A stretch of 64,000 nt of DNA from Cydia pomonella. Lineage: Eukaryota; Arthropoda; Insecta; Lepidoptera; Tortricidae. The stretch lies in NCBI RefSeq assembly GCF_033807575.1, contig NC_084717.1:6697692-6761691 (forward strand). The letters run 5' to 3'. Below the pieces are notes generated by a model, which worked only from the letters and a program-made list of their open reading frames with translations, was not told the DNA's origin and did not search any database. Within the stretch, counting starts at the first letter, position 1; each line of letters opens with the position of its first letter. This document shows, in pieces, positions 21,847-34,200 of the stretch. Made by a program: the position numbers and the translations under genes.

Positions 21847-22829
21847 ATGGCAGCCGAAATTAGTGAAGCTGATCAGATCAAGACGGTAAAATAATTGTTT
21901 TGTAAATGCTATCCCATTTGCAAGCACTTTTCGATTTAATCCAATATTCATAATAAGACTTCCGAAATAATATAATATTATATACTTAAGTTCTTGTCTG
22001 TTATTGCTAAATCTTCAATTATGAAGAGCACTTTTTCGAATATTACTTCTAGTATTATTGATAAAAATAAAATCTTAAAAAAAAGTACTTTATATATTAT
22101 TATGTAGTAATCTTTTTAATTCCAGTTCAAGGATTTCCTGGTGCAATACAATAAACTGTCAGAACTGTGTTTCAATGACTGCATTCATGATTTCACTTCA
22201 AGATCTCTGAAGTCCTCTGAGGTAAACATTCCATAGTCTTCTCGAAATTAACATTGTAGGTAATTTGTATACGGATATGTTGCAAAGTAATATTTTTTTC
22301 TAACCAAGTCTTGCTTGAGTTAACATTATTGATAATAATGTAATAGAGTGAATGGATTCAAGGGTCAATTTATTGCCTTATTGATTGTATTATTCGCTCT
22401 TTTTTGTATTTTATCCTAACCAGAATCACATATCCCCTGCCAAAGCAACATCAAAAATATTGGACGAAACCTTTGACCCTCTTTTTGTAGTTTAAGTGTT
22501 CTGTTTAACTATTTTGTACTGAAAACGGGGTGCCCAGCACCGAAAGTGTTAAGGTTAAATTCAACTCTTGTCCTGTTTAAACTCAATAAGTTATTGAGTT
22601 TTTTATATCTAAGTTGTATCTTGATATAAAGATATAGAAACGAAAAAGAATAGAAAGAATAGAAAAAGATATAAAATTGTGTTTTTTTTTTCAGGATAAA
22701 TGTACTTCAAACTGCATGGAGAAATACCTGCGAATGAACCAGAGAGTATCTCAAAGGTTCCATGAATTCCAAATGATAGCAAATGAGAATATGCTTGCAA
22801 TGGCCCAAAAAGCTGGGAACCCTAGCTAA
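21847..22829 (+). CDS. Timm9: Mitochondrial import chaperone Tim9, three exons
   Basis: Small TIM protein. With Tim10 it forms the hexameric chaperone of the intermembrane space that carries hydrophobic precursors to the TIM22 or SAM machineries. Exons 21847-21885, 22126-22221 and 22695-22829, joined in phase 0, give 89 aa, the usual family length. The twin CX3C motif is intact: CFNDC in exon 2 and CTSNC in exon 3. Between and around them lie family-typical segments FKDFLVQYNKLSELC, KYLRMNQRVSQRFHEFQ and a short tail ending AGNPS. Introns have GT/AG ends (G|GTAAAA, TTCCAG; GAG|GTAAAC, TTTCAG). The ATG follows CAGC and is in frame with MAAEISEADQIKT, which matches other Tim9 starts. It is divergent from Tip60. 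Confidence 0.96.
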
Positions 22830-22915
22830 TTCCTGCTGAAGAAACTCATCTAAGTAGTGACTTCACACTTAATTATTATATTTTTTGTTAGAATTTGTTG
22901 TCTTCAGTGAAGACT

Positions 22916-22921
22916 AATAAA
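22916..22921 (+). terminator. Timm9 poly(A) signal
   Basis: AATAAA lies 86 nt past the Timm9 stop codon, on the coding strand. Confidence 0.6.
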
Positions 22922-24496
22922 ATTGTTAATGAGTTAGAAAATTTGCCTTATATTTAGCCATGTGATTACTAGTTAATTATTAAAATTTCAATGACAACAA
23001 CCATCGTAAACCTTTTAGGTTATTCAATCAATCAATTTTTCGTGTTATGGCTACATCAAGGTGTTGATGATTCTGCCAATGTCGAGGTTGAATAAGACAC
23101 GGCTAGTATATGAATTTTATCAGATTACGGTCATAGACAGTGTTCGGTGTTTTAGGTTATTGTCAAATGCTAAAAAGATCTGTCATATTTGTTTAAATTA
23201 ATTTGTATTGCACTTCTCTTTACTCAGATTTAATTTTGGAGGATACTAGTAAACACTACTTTTGAGGTTATAAAATTTCTAATCTAAACAAATGGGGTAT
23301 ATCTTCATAACAACTTTCATCTAATTGGTTTACGAATAAGCAAGAGTGATAGAGAGGTTAGATAACAAAATCTTGTTTCGCGGTAGATCCTTAGATTGTG
23401 ATGGATTGTGGTAGTGGCGCCCCCTAGGCCCCTACGGAGAGTTTCGCGTAATATTGCCTATTAGTTATTTGTTTTCCAAAGAGGCAAAGTGGCTTTTGAG
23501 TGTTGCGAGGGTTTAAAGGGCCAAGGCACCGAGTGAAACACAGATTTTCTCACCACACCAACGCGAGGAAAATACTAACTAAAAAATCATACCAAATGAA
23601 CTTTATTAAATTTAACATTCAAAATCATAAAAGTCAATTCTACTTGCCAACATAAGGAAACAACTCAAAATTTGTATCAATTACTTTGCTACTCTTGTGG
23701 ATTGCAACTTTCTCATCAGTTTTTTGAACTAGTTAGGCCTTAGCAAATTATCGTGGAAATATAAACGACCTTATTGTCAGTGTCTTAGATGCATGTAAAT
23801 ATATCTTCACCACACCAACTGGTAAAGGCCCTCTTAATGAGAAAGTTGCATTTTATCGACATGTGGGGCAAAGTAATCAGATGCAAATTTTGAGTTCTTT
23901 CCTTATGTTGTCAAGTGGAATTGACTTTTATGATTTTGAATGTTAAATTTAATAACTTTCATTTGATTTTGTTTTGTGTGGCTGGTAGAATTGACTTTTA
24001 AATGACGATTTGTAATGATACATTTTTTATTACGTTAATTTGCATTTTATTTGCTTTGATTTTTTTGGTATTTCATAGTATTATCCTCGCGTTGGTGTGG
24101 TGAAAATAGTTTCACTCGGAGGCAAAGTTTGTTTAACCGTCGTGCCATGAAACCCTCGCAACGCTCACGATTCGGCTTCTCGAACCACTCGCTACGCTCG
24201 TGTTTCAATTTTGAAATCTTACGCTTGCTCTGGTATCAATATAGGCACGAGCGGTTAAACAACAACTTTGCCCTCTTGTAAAACAAATAACTTTACTATT
24301 TTGCAAATAGGCTTGTAAAGATATTTCTGGACTCGACTGTATATGAAGTTCGAAGAAACGAAATGAACGTGGGGGGCGCCTGAATATATTAAATACCTAC
24401 TTAAAGCAAATAAAACAACTAGATGCTCGATGTATTAGAAATCTAATGAAAAGGATGTTACAGTTACATAAATTGTTGTTACCTAACCTAAAGTAT
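22922..24496. repeat. Intergenic region with two copies of the dispersed repeat
   Basis: 23483-23740 is an inverted partial copy and 23807-24290 a direct copy of the repeat also seen at 4145-4590 and 11490-11936 (CACCACACCAACTGGTAAAG, CACTCGGAGGCAAAGTTTGT). The two face each other around 23770. I see no gene in the remainder. Confidence 0.7.
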
Positions 24497-27400
24497 CTAT
24501 TTTACTTTCGCATTGTTGTAGTCTGCAACACAATTGTCAGCACTAGAATCACGTTTGGTGGCGCCAGTGTTGGAAGCGTAGTCCGACACACAACAATTGT
24601 CATCACTGGCTACCTTTTTAGTGGTGCCACTTTTGGGGGTGGTGCGGACGGCAGGACCTGCTTTGTATTTATTAGGTTCGTTTTGTAGGGGTTTAGATAC
24701 TTTAGGTTCATTTTCATCACTCATGGCAGGGGGCCAGGAATTGGCGCACTTTCCAAACATGCATAAAATACTCCTCTTCGGGCAAGGTCTGGCGCACGAC
24801 GTCGGCGGCGGAGAGAAGTCTAATATAAACGAAGTCTGCGAACTCGTGTAATCATATTGATAATCGTTAAATTTGGCCTCGATGCTGAATTTCGTAGTCG
24901 AAGAAGTGTTGGCGTCCGCATTCAGTACGTATTTAAGAGGATACGGGCCGGAAGGCGAATTGTCGAGGTTGGAAGGCTTCGTGCATATTTTGTATTTGCC
25001 TCCGTGTCTTACGATCCTGATTAGAGGCATTCCAGGTGGGCAAGTTGGTCCAGAGCAAGAAGAAGGCGGCGGGAAGCAGGGTTTGAGGCAAGGTCTGGAG
25101 CAGGCTCTTGAGCAACTCTTGTAGAGACATGCTCTGGAGCAAGGACGGGAGCAGATAGGTCTGGATGAGCATCTAGATGGGCAAGGTCTTGTTGAGCATC
25201 TCGAAGGGCAAATTGCGCAGGTCTCTCGAGAGCCGTTGTGAGCTTCGATTCGGCGAAGGACTGTGCAGGAAATGTGGCCAGGACGCCAGCCACATCTTTG
25301 CTGCGAATTAAAAGCAATAACATTGATATCACCGATTTACTGTATACCTAGCGTAAAAATAACGTAGGAGTGCGCAATGTTTAATTATTAAGACAGCATC
25401 ATGAGACCAATTACTGTCGCGAGCGGTCCTAGGGTGCAATCAAAGATCCAAAGTAAAGATGCATCATAGTTTTCTTACAAACTTACTAAGAGTTACCTAT
25501 AAAATGAATCGCATGTAATGTACTGAAGAAAAAGTGACTAAGGCCTGCAGTGGCCGAGGACATATTCGAACTGCTTTCGCAGGAAAAGGAGCACACTGAT
25601 TACCAGTTCGCCGGACGATATCGGCCTGTCAGCTATTCGCGAATAACTGACCGGTCTCAATCCGGCCGGTATTAATCAGTGGACCCCTTAACTCTATGAT
25701 TTGTTGTGTTTTACCTGAAACCGAGGAGAAGATTTAGCGCAGTACATCCACCCCATATGTTTGGGCACGGGTCCAGGCTTGACCTCCTCTTTTTCCAGGC
25801 ATCTGTGCTTCGGCAGGTCGCATCGGCCGAGGCAGCTGGATGAAGATTTATCTGCAAACAAATATGGTGATTTCTGCTGTTCCTAGTAAGTACCTATTAG
25901 AAGTAGGAGAAACTTTATATGCCTACCTGACTATATTTTGCAGACAATCCTTAAATGCAGTAGTGTACCTACAAGTATTATGTTAGATCATCTAGTAGGG
26001 GAAACGGTACCTTGGACCTAGTTTTATCTCGGACAATTGGCAATATTTCCACATTGCCACGGTTATTGAAATATTTCATGTATATGTATTATTTGAAACG
26101 TTATTATTAATTATCAAAATCAAGTTATCGACGACACTTGAGAGCGGCCGGTATCTCAAGAAAAAAACGAAAATAAAAAATTGTGTTATGAAAAGTCAGT
26201 ATTTCGAACTTTACATCAAGGATGATTATTTCATGTTTTGCTAATAGATAATAAGTATAATAGGTTAAAGTTCAGTTAATTAGCTACTCGATGGTAGGAT
26301 CTTTTCAGCCTAATCTCAATAGGAAGTGCTATTTCGTAGCTTACTTGTCCAAAAAGTTGCCTTGTACCTCGGACACCGAAACCCATGTTACATTACAGTA
26401 CATGTGTGTGTACAATATTTATTACAGTATACAAGATCGATTACTTGGTAGCTTACAACGCAGATAACCAATAATAAGAAATACTTACGGCAAATATTAA
26501 ACCTTTGGTTAAATAATAGTACATTACGATACAAGTGCGAAGGGAGTGTTTTAAATCGACACGAGTTGCGAATTACTTATTCGCACATGTATCGTACAAC
26601 GTTTTACAGTACATATGGCCCTTTAAATGTTCGACATAGTAACGTAATATGCTAATTTTCGCACTAGTGCGGTAAAGTAGCACCATATGTACTGTAAATA
26701 ATATTTCTATGATTATATTATAAATTTAGTAATTAAAATTGTCACGTTCGAGGTACAACGGGATATATCCAAGGTACATCAGGGGTGTCATTCCTTGAAC
26801 ACGTTTGCCTTTTTTTGCCAACCTCTCTTATCAGAATAAGCACCCCAATCCCGGAATTTTATATCGTATTCGATATTTTATTAATGTAGGTATGTTATGA
26901 TATTCGGATAAACAACAATTCTGCAGCCTTTAGTTTTTTCTACAAATCATAAAATAAAAAGCTGTCTAAGGTAGAACAGGTTCCTATTAGGTAATAACAT
27001 TTTTTGCCTATTGGTATTAAGAGTCGGTCTACGCTAAGTTTCCACAGGCATATCACGCAGCACTTGGAGTGGGAAACTTTATCATGGTCGCACTCTAGCT
27101 CATTATCAGTAGCTGTTTATATTAGCAGTACGATGCAGCCTATAGCTCTTATTACATCCACTCGTTCGTCGGGCACTTTTGTAGGGAGGCTGGCCAACGG
27201 AAGCTACCCGACCCTACCCTAGTTAGCATCCTGACAGCAGCTTTTCTTTCCACGTAATAGGACACCGTAAAAAAAAATCTACTTCCGCAATCGACATTGC
27301 TAGTTTAGTTGTGTATAAATATAAAACTTTGAATAATTTAGGCAAATTACTTTCAATAAAATATTCAAGAAAAAGTACCTACATTTAATATTTCAAGTAA

Positions 27401-27645
27401 TATTAACGATGTTCTAATATTTCGTTTAACACAAAATTCTGGCCGGCCATCGAAAATAGGTACCTACACCGGTCCCCTTTCGAAATTGAGACTAGAAAAA
27501 GGGTAGATGTAATAAGCGCTTATTACGGTAGTGTTTAGCAACAAGGAGCTAAATTTTGTCGCAACAATGGCGCTAGCAAAAGTTACAGCATTCAAAATAG
27601 GTATCTTAAGTACTTACTTTTGCAGGATTGACAGCAACAAGCCAT
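24497..27645 (-). CDS. Unrecognised cysteine-rich protein, three exons, 322 aa
   Basis: Exons 27618-27645, 25715-25851 and 24497-25300 join in phase (A|AT, then phase 0) with clean donors and acceptors (AAAA|GTAAGTACT; TTTGCAG|AT; CAG|GTAAAA; TCGCAG|CAAAG). The start MACCCQSCK has a good ATG context. Residues 83-142 hold 14 cysteines, mostly four residues apart, in units such as CSTRPCPSRC, CSRPCSRAC and CSRACSRPCLKPC, encoded by a degenerate 12-nt period. A basic segment RIVRHGGKYKICTK, a Tyr/Thr/Ser-rich middle and a hydrophilic K/N/D tail follow. No signal peptide or membrane segment is apparent. I do not recognise the family. Cys-Arg-Pro arrays of this kind occur in insect sperm-tail and structural proteins, so a structural role is possible, but that is inference. 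Confidence 0.75.
25576..25690. mobile_element. Palindromic MITE in the cysteine-rich gene's intron
   Basis: CACTGATTACCAGTTCGCCG and GATATCGGCCTGTCAGCTAT face the arm ending GTATTAATCAGTGGACCCCT. A related copy is at 40445-40586. It lies between exons 2 and 3, so the host gene's intron 2 carries it. Confidence 0.8.
25997..26990 (+). repeat. About 1-kb dispersed element, copy 1
   Basis: It starts GGGGAAACGGTACCTTGGAC and ends CTAAGGTAGAACAGGTTCCT. An inverted copy lies at 54220-54975: shared segments include GAAATATTTCATGTATATGT-like and the TTGTTGTTTATCCAAATAT motif in opposite orientation. Ends are weakly inverted repeats. It has no coding content and lies in intron 1 of the cysteine-rich gene. 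Confidence 0.7.
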
Positions 27646-28199
27646 TTTTGCGATCGGCAACGGGTTTCTGTTGGATGTTTTTAGGTTCCTATTGGGTTGG
27701 GATTGGATGGTTGGTTGGTTGGGAGGTTGGTATTTTTAGAGTGGAAAACTGTCAGTCATGTTATTTGCTAAAACCTTGCCCAGAAGAGGTTGTTTGGTCC
27801 GCGGTCATAGTGGTAATTATAGGAATTTTGTAAAGATTACATGTTCAATGGTTTTAAGGTGAAATCTAAATCGATTATTATACTTGTTTTACCTACATTC
27901 TGTTTGAAGTGTTATGTTTGACATAAGAATATTTCTCATTGGAATTTATTTCTTTTTCTAGAAGTTGTCAATATATTTTTAAGAGTAGTTGCTGACGTTT
28001 GCAAAAGGTTCAATATGTACGTGTGGAAGAACCTTTTAAGCATGGTTCCGTGTAATAAATAAGGCTTAGAATAAAATAATAAAGAGCAGATGCTTAAGCC
28101 TAATTAATTATTTCTAATAGGTGTATAATAAAGAGTAAAGTAGGTGAAGAGAGTCCTCTTGAAAGATTTCATTATGGAAGGCGAAAATCCACCAAATCA

Positions 28200-28945
28200 C
28201 ACAAGGAGGCACTATACAGTTCTGTTGGATCAAGGCCCATGCAGGACTGCTTGGAAATGAGGAAGCCGACCAGGAAGCCAAAACCGCCACCACTCTCCAC
28301 CGAGCACCCGACTTTGATCACTTTCCCATCTCCTACATTAAGCACCTCTGTAAAAAAGAAACACAAAAAGCGCACTGCAACGACTACCTCACCTCTACTA
28401 CCGGAATACACCTAAAGAACTGGCTACGAACTCTAAACCACATCAAAGAGCTCCGGAACAAGACCGCCATTTCCTTCCATCTAACTCAAATTCTCACCGG
28501 ACACGGCTGCCACAAGAAATACCTAAAAAGAATGAAAATTATCACCGACGATCTCTGCCCCTGCAACGGAAACACCCCCACAAACAATAGACCACCTTCT
28601 ACGATCATGCCCCAAATTCAGCATAGCAAGATTCAACCATGAAATCATCCGTCATAATCTCCAAATTCAACCTTACAGCCTCCCAGACCTCATTAGCAGA
28701 GAAAGTACATTGACCTAATTTTGCAAATTATCCAGGACCATAATCAACAGTAAAAACGTTCAACAACACATTTACTCATCTACACCACCCATCTTCACAT
28801 CTTAACATTCATTACCACCATCACCTTTCATAACAACACAACATCACCCCAGTGTCACATCATTCATTAGAGATATAAAACATCCCACAGACCTTACGGA
28901 TCCACTGGACTGGACCCAAAATTTTAAACACATAATAAATAAATA
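28200..28945 (+). mobile_element. LINE 3' fragment with RNase H remnant
   Basis: The plus strand from about 28222 reads CWIKAHAGLLGNEEADQEAK, a typical RNase H end of I/R1-type LINEs, then continues open to a tail with HLTQILTGHGCHKKYLKRMK and a cysteine-containing segment LCPCNGN. It stops near 28640, followed by a 3' untranslated part ending in an A/T-rich AATAAATAAATAAAAAA tail. The copy is 5'-truncated. Confidence 0.75.
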
Positions 28946-30239
28946 AAAAATTATGGTAGGTGGAGGTAAGGAATGGAATCTCCATGTCCCAAAAAGTGTC
29001 ATCAAATAACCTTAAATAGGTGGTGCTACAATACCTAGAATACTTGAAAAAAAAACAAAAACAAATCATAATAGACAGCGCACTTCACTCCGTCAATAAC
29101 GCCTAGGTTCTTAGCTACTCTGGAGAGATTTGGAACTTTTTTTTGACAGCTGGGCACTTTTGCAACAGTTCTACCATAAGAGATTTCACTCCTTTTAATT
29201 CCACACTCCATGTCCATACATTTTATGGTAACCCATTTGAAAGCACTGTCTAATTTCGTCACTATACTTACTCAACCTCGTATCTATATATTAGATATAC
29301 GTATCAGATAAGAGTTTGAGTAAGTATAGCGACGATTTGCTTCCGAAACTATGTATGTGGGTACTTTCGTCGTCCTACATAATATTTGGTCTACTTGGGC
29401 CTTCGAGCAACACCGGCTTCCGAAACTTCGGAAGGGAGCAGCCCAAGCGATATCTCACCGTACAAATCTTTTTGCTATTTTTTGCGGGGGAAACGTGTAC
29501 ACAGACGCACTTTTCACTCACTACATACAAAATCCAATCTGTAATTACGACACAAATACGTAGAAAATGACACACGTCAAAGACAAATCTTGCACACGTC
29601 GATCTCTTTTTGTGTATGGACGATTCACAACATGCACCGCCATAGTAGTACTATTAGTTATTCTGTGGCCATAGGTACAGGGTAGTTTTTTTTGGAATAA
29701 TAAAATTGCAGTTTGCTCCAGATCTTGTTTAAAATGATTACATGAGTAATGATGTGATAAAGGTCCTTCTTGTACGTGTATCACTAGCTTAAATCACACG
29801 CTACAAAGTCGTTTCAGGTTATGGGCCCAGCACCCTTCTCTATGCAAAATTAAAAACAATAAAACTCTTTCTTTTTATAAATTCATCTATGCTATATTTC
29901 AAGTACATCACAATCATATCACAATGGTTGCAAATAAATTACCAATACTTGAGATACCATTTTGAACACCAGGGGGCCTAGCCATGATGATAATTGTTAA
30001 TATAAAATTCCACGAAGTTCGCAAATTGCGGACATCTTTCTATTTTATTCCAATTAAGGCGTAATTAGAGTGACAGAGAAAGGCCCTGTTATCCCGATAC
30101 ATTTTTTCTATTCGTTTAGAATTTGTCGATGTACAATTGTCACTTTGGCTAGGCCCCTAGCTGGTAATGTTTGTTTTCGAACTGAAATAGATAACGACCA
30201 AGTTTGCACGAACTTGGCACTTTTGGCAGTGACAAATGT

Positions 30240-30380
30240 ACCTAAAGTCGCCATCAGATATATCAGAGTGGCCGAGGTGCTAAAAATATCTGAACAAGCA
30301 CTTTAACGCCTTGATAATAGAGGCATGTTCAGATATTTGTAAGCGCTTTGACCGCTCGATATATCTGATAGCGACTGTAC
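30240..30380. mobile_element. 141-bp palindromic MITE
   Basis: GTCGCCATCAGATATATCAG and the right arm CGATATATCTGATAGCGACT are inverted copies, as are the inner arms around AATATCTGAACA. Same family as 16859-16993. Confidence 0.85.
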
Positions 30381-31234
30381 TTACAGACACTTGGTGCAAA
30401 TGCAAATCTTGGCGGGTGACTTTGTATAATGTTCAGCCGTCAATCTACATTGTTCCATTGTTCCAATTAAACTGGTTTGATTATACACTTTTGGATCGCT
30501 ATCTCTAGTCTTCTATGATCACATCTCTTGCTCGGTGATACGGTTCAACTTTGATTGGCAAAATAGTAAAGACTTACACGGCCCGCTTTAGATTTACGTC
30601 CGAGGGTTCCATATGATGAAAAACGATCTTTAAGATGAAATAAAATGATTAAATCTCATATAATCTGTTTAAGTAACTATAGCGGCAATCAAGCAAGCAA
30701 GTCCCATCAAGCTAATAACTTTGCATGGCATTTGCTATGAAAAAGTGTGGCCACGTCATCATTAATGTAAAATTTCTATGAAAATATGACGTTTAATGAC
30801 ACGTTCTCACTCTGTTCAAGTCAGTGCAAAGTTAGCTTACCTACCTACTTATTTAAGGCTGGCGTCCACTAGGCTCGCCGAGGCGAATCGAATCGCAATA
30901 ATTCGCCTGTGATGAACGCACACGGATCAAATGCGACACAATTCAACGCGGCTCGATTCGACTGTAGTCGACGCCAACCTTATCTCCTTCTATACATCTA
31001 CTATGAAACTGTCTGTTGACAAAAAGCCACGGCGCGGCGCCGCACCACCCTGCGTTGACTGAGGTGCGCCGAGTCGAATCGAAGCGCGTCGCTGCAGAAA
31101 TTTGCCTGACGAGCGATGCGAGGAGGTAAATTCAACTTAGTGCGCCGCTGTTTCTCGTCAACGCAGGTTCATTAGTAAAAATGTATAGAAGGCCTTTAAA
31201 AGTACTTAATGCGTGACTGTTATTACCTGTGTTG

Positions 31235-34200
31235 TCATTCACGCTTTGACTTCTTATTTGTCTTTTTGTTATCTGCTTTGACATTTTTGACTCTTGGCTT
31301 CGATTTGCATAAGCTGAATAACAAACTTAAAACTTTTGTAATAACATATAAGGAGATGAACAATACGCCTATAATATCTAAGTAGAAATGTTGATATAAA
31401 GGTGTGTCGGCAGCCGCAGCTCTAAATGTGAAGTTACTGTGCCGAGCTGCGAACTCGGTCCAGTAGATTGCTGTGTCTAGCGGACGCATTGGTCGATCAT
31501 GCCATGCCTTGGAAATCTGCTTCACTCTTTCTCTAAACCTGAAAAGAGATAATAAATATTAAGGTATGAAGGAATGGAACAGGACAGCAGAATACAAATG
31601 ATAGCCGAGATTGGACACCATAAGTTGATCATTTTATAATTTATAAATAAGCATTGGTAAACGGGCTCACACGAGAGGACGCCTAAGATCGCGCAAAGTG
31701 GTAAGCCAGTAGGAAAGCGGAACCTAGCAAAGGCTGGGATAACGCTAGGTAAAACAAGAAGAGAAATAAGCATTGGTAATGTAATAGTCTTACTTGGGAT
31801 CTAAAACTTTTCGGAATGCTGCCAGCAGATTTTCTTTATTTAAATCCCTTATTTGAACTTGCACTCCTAGTCCGCTTTCTTCTATGGCAGCTCCATTTGC
31901 AGGCTGGTCGCCCAAAACTGGCATGGCAACTATTGGCACGCCGTAATGTATGGCTTCAGTAGTGCCACCCATCCCGGCATGGGAGAAAAAGGCCAACGTA
32001 TTTGGATGACCTGTAAAAAAACATTAACAAAAGTTTTATTTTAAGTTCTTTATAGTCTTTTGGGTGAAATTTTTTGGGGGGCCGTTCAAAAAGTTCATGT
32101 TGTTAAATCGTCTTCGACGATACCAAATATATTCCCGGGCGCAAATAATAAGGACGGATAATGGAGAGACTTGGGAGAAGTTCAAGTGATATTCAGAGTT
32201 ATATTGTTAATAATGAACTTAAATGATTTTTCTTAGGAAGATTTCTTTGAATTGGCGCCTAGCCTTTTTTAAGACATGATTTACTGAGTTATTTGAACTT
32301 AACAGATTAAACATTAAAGGTACTAAATCCTGGCGTAATAAAAATAATTGTACCTTAGCGTTTTTTTTTTTTTAAATGAAATCGATAACTTGAAAAATTA
32401 TAACGCCTGCAAAACTGTAATAGCAAGCAAAATATAAAATTAGTAAAACTTGGAAACCACAAATAAAATAACTCGTATTATAATTGAATATGAAGGTACA
32501 AAAAAGGTACAAAAATTTGGCTTTTATAGAATTTATCAATAACCACAGGAACATAGCGTAATAAAGTACACCCGCCATTCTGACTGTCAGGATGGCGGGT
32601 GTACTGTTTTTTATCACCAAAAAAACAGGCACTTTAAGTACCGTGAGGTACAGTCGAGTTCATAAATATGTATACACTTCTTCACCTTAATCCATTGCAA
32701 TAGTGTGAAACAATGTATACATATTTATGAACCCGACTGTACAATTTTTTTTAAGGAGGTACTAAATAGTACAAATTAGGTACAAAAATATGGTATGGTT
32801 TTCATTTAATTTTATTTAGGTTCACCCGTCATTCTGACTCTCACGCAAAAAACGGCAAAAAAACACATTTGTTGTATGAGAGTCCAGTTAAATATTTATT
32901 TTATTCTGTTTTTGGTATTTGATAAATTTGTTTCCAAAGTTGTGTAGGTATCACTAAACAAGATATTTTACAATACAACTATATTTACAAAGTAGGTATT
33001 ACGCTTACCCAAAATATCAATCTGAGGCAGCCAACTGCCAGTGTAAAGTTTATCCTGAGCAACAGCTACAGTCTTGTTACTCCACTTCCAGATAAACCTC
33101 TGCGGCAGTTGGGCCATTACGTCCAAAATGGTCTGCACCCTCTCAGGAGACAAAGAGGATGGATTGATCACGGATCCGAAGCTTATATAAACTACACCAT
33201 GTTTCGCTTCTTCAACAAATGTCTTCAAAGCCTGTAAAAAAACAACGAAGAAAGGCTAATAACACAGGTAACTGTAGCTTTACCGTTAACTTTATAGACC
33301 GCGGGCCAGGAGCATATCTCGTCAGTCATCGCCTCCCGGCTGATACTTTGTTGGTTGTTTGTTTGTGTTAGTTTGTAGTACATGGTGCAACGAGGGGGGT
33401 AAGTGAAATTTTGGAAGCGAGGGTGGTAATTCCAGACAGCCGCAGGTTGGTTTGCAATATTCTTACCCCCGAAGTTACACATGTTTTTCGTCACACTTGC
33501 GAAGAAAAAACTTAATTTTAAGCAAAATTATTCTTAAATACGGTGACATGTCAAACATTCGTCCGCCATATTGTCATTTGTTGACAGGTTAGGCATTATT
33601 ATTCGGTTACTCGGCATTCAGCCACAATTTAAAATTAAGTAAAAATATTTTTAACGGCTATTAAATTAATCAAATTAAATATTTTAAATCATAAACAAAC
33701 ATATTAAATTATTAACGACAGTATTTTTAAAATAAAACTCATTTACGCTACTTGGTTTGTATGAATTAGTGACATAATTAAAAAAAGTTATAACTCCCTA
33801 TGGAGTTATAGCTTTTTTCTCAATCCATAACTCCCGCGGAAACAATATAGGCCTTTGTCCTTCAGTACACCTGCATGAAATAAGGTTTTTTCGAGCAAAT
33901 GTGCGGAAAAATAAATAGAAACCGTCAGCCGGTTGTATCGCGGTGGAAAGACCGTCAGCTGTAAAATGTAAAAAATACGTGTTTCGGTGGCTGCCATTCC
34001 TCAACCCACCAACGCAGCGGCAGTTGAAGTCCACGAGGGTTCATCATACATAGCCGTTTACCACTATACGAGCTTTCGCCCGGGAGGCGATTGGTCATGG
34101 AAATCTGTTCCTGGCTCGCGGTCTATTAAGAAAGAGCAAAAACGATCTACAAACGAAACAAAACAGCTAATAAGTTAGTTGATACAGTTTGCTTTAAAGT

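Larger units (their letters stand above)
27646..31234. other. Intergenic region upstream of the cysteine-rich gene
   Basis: It holds a LINE fragment (28200-28945), a palindromic MITE (30240-30380) and, near 30860-31190, a GC-richer block with repeated TCGAATCG-like words that is probably another mobile element. I see no gene. The first part should contain the promoter of the cysteine-rich gene; no TATA box is evident. Confidence 0.55.
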
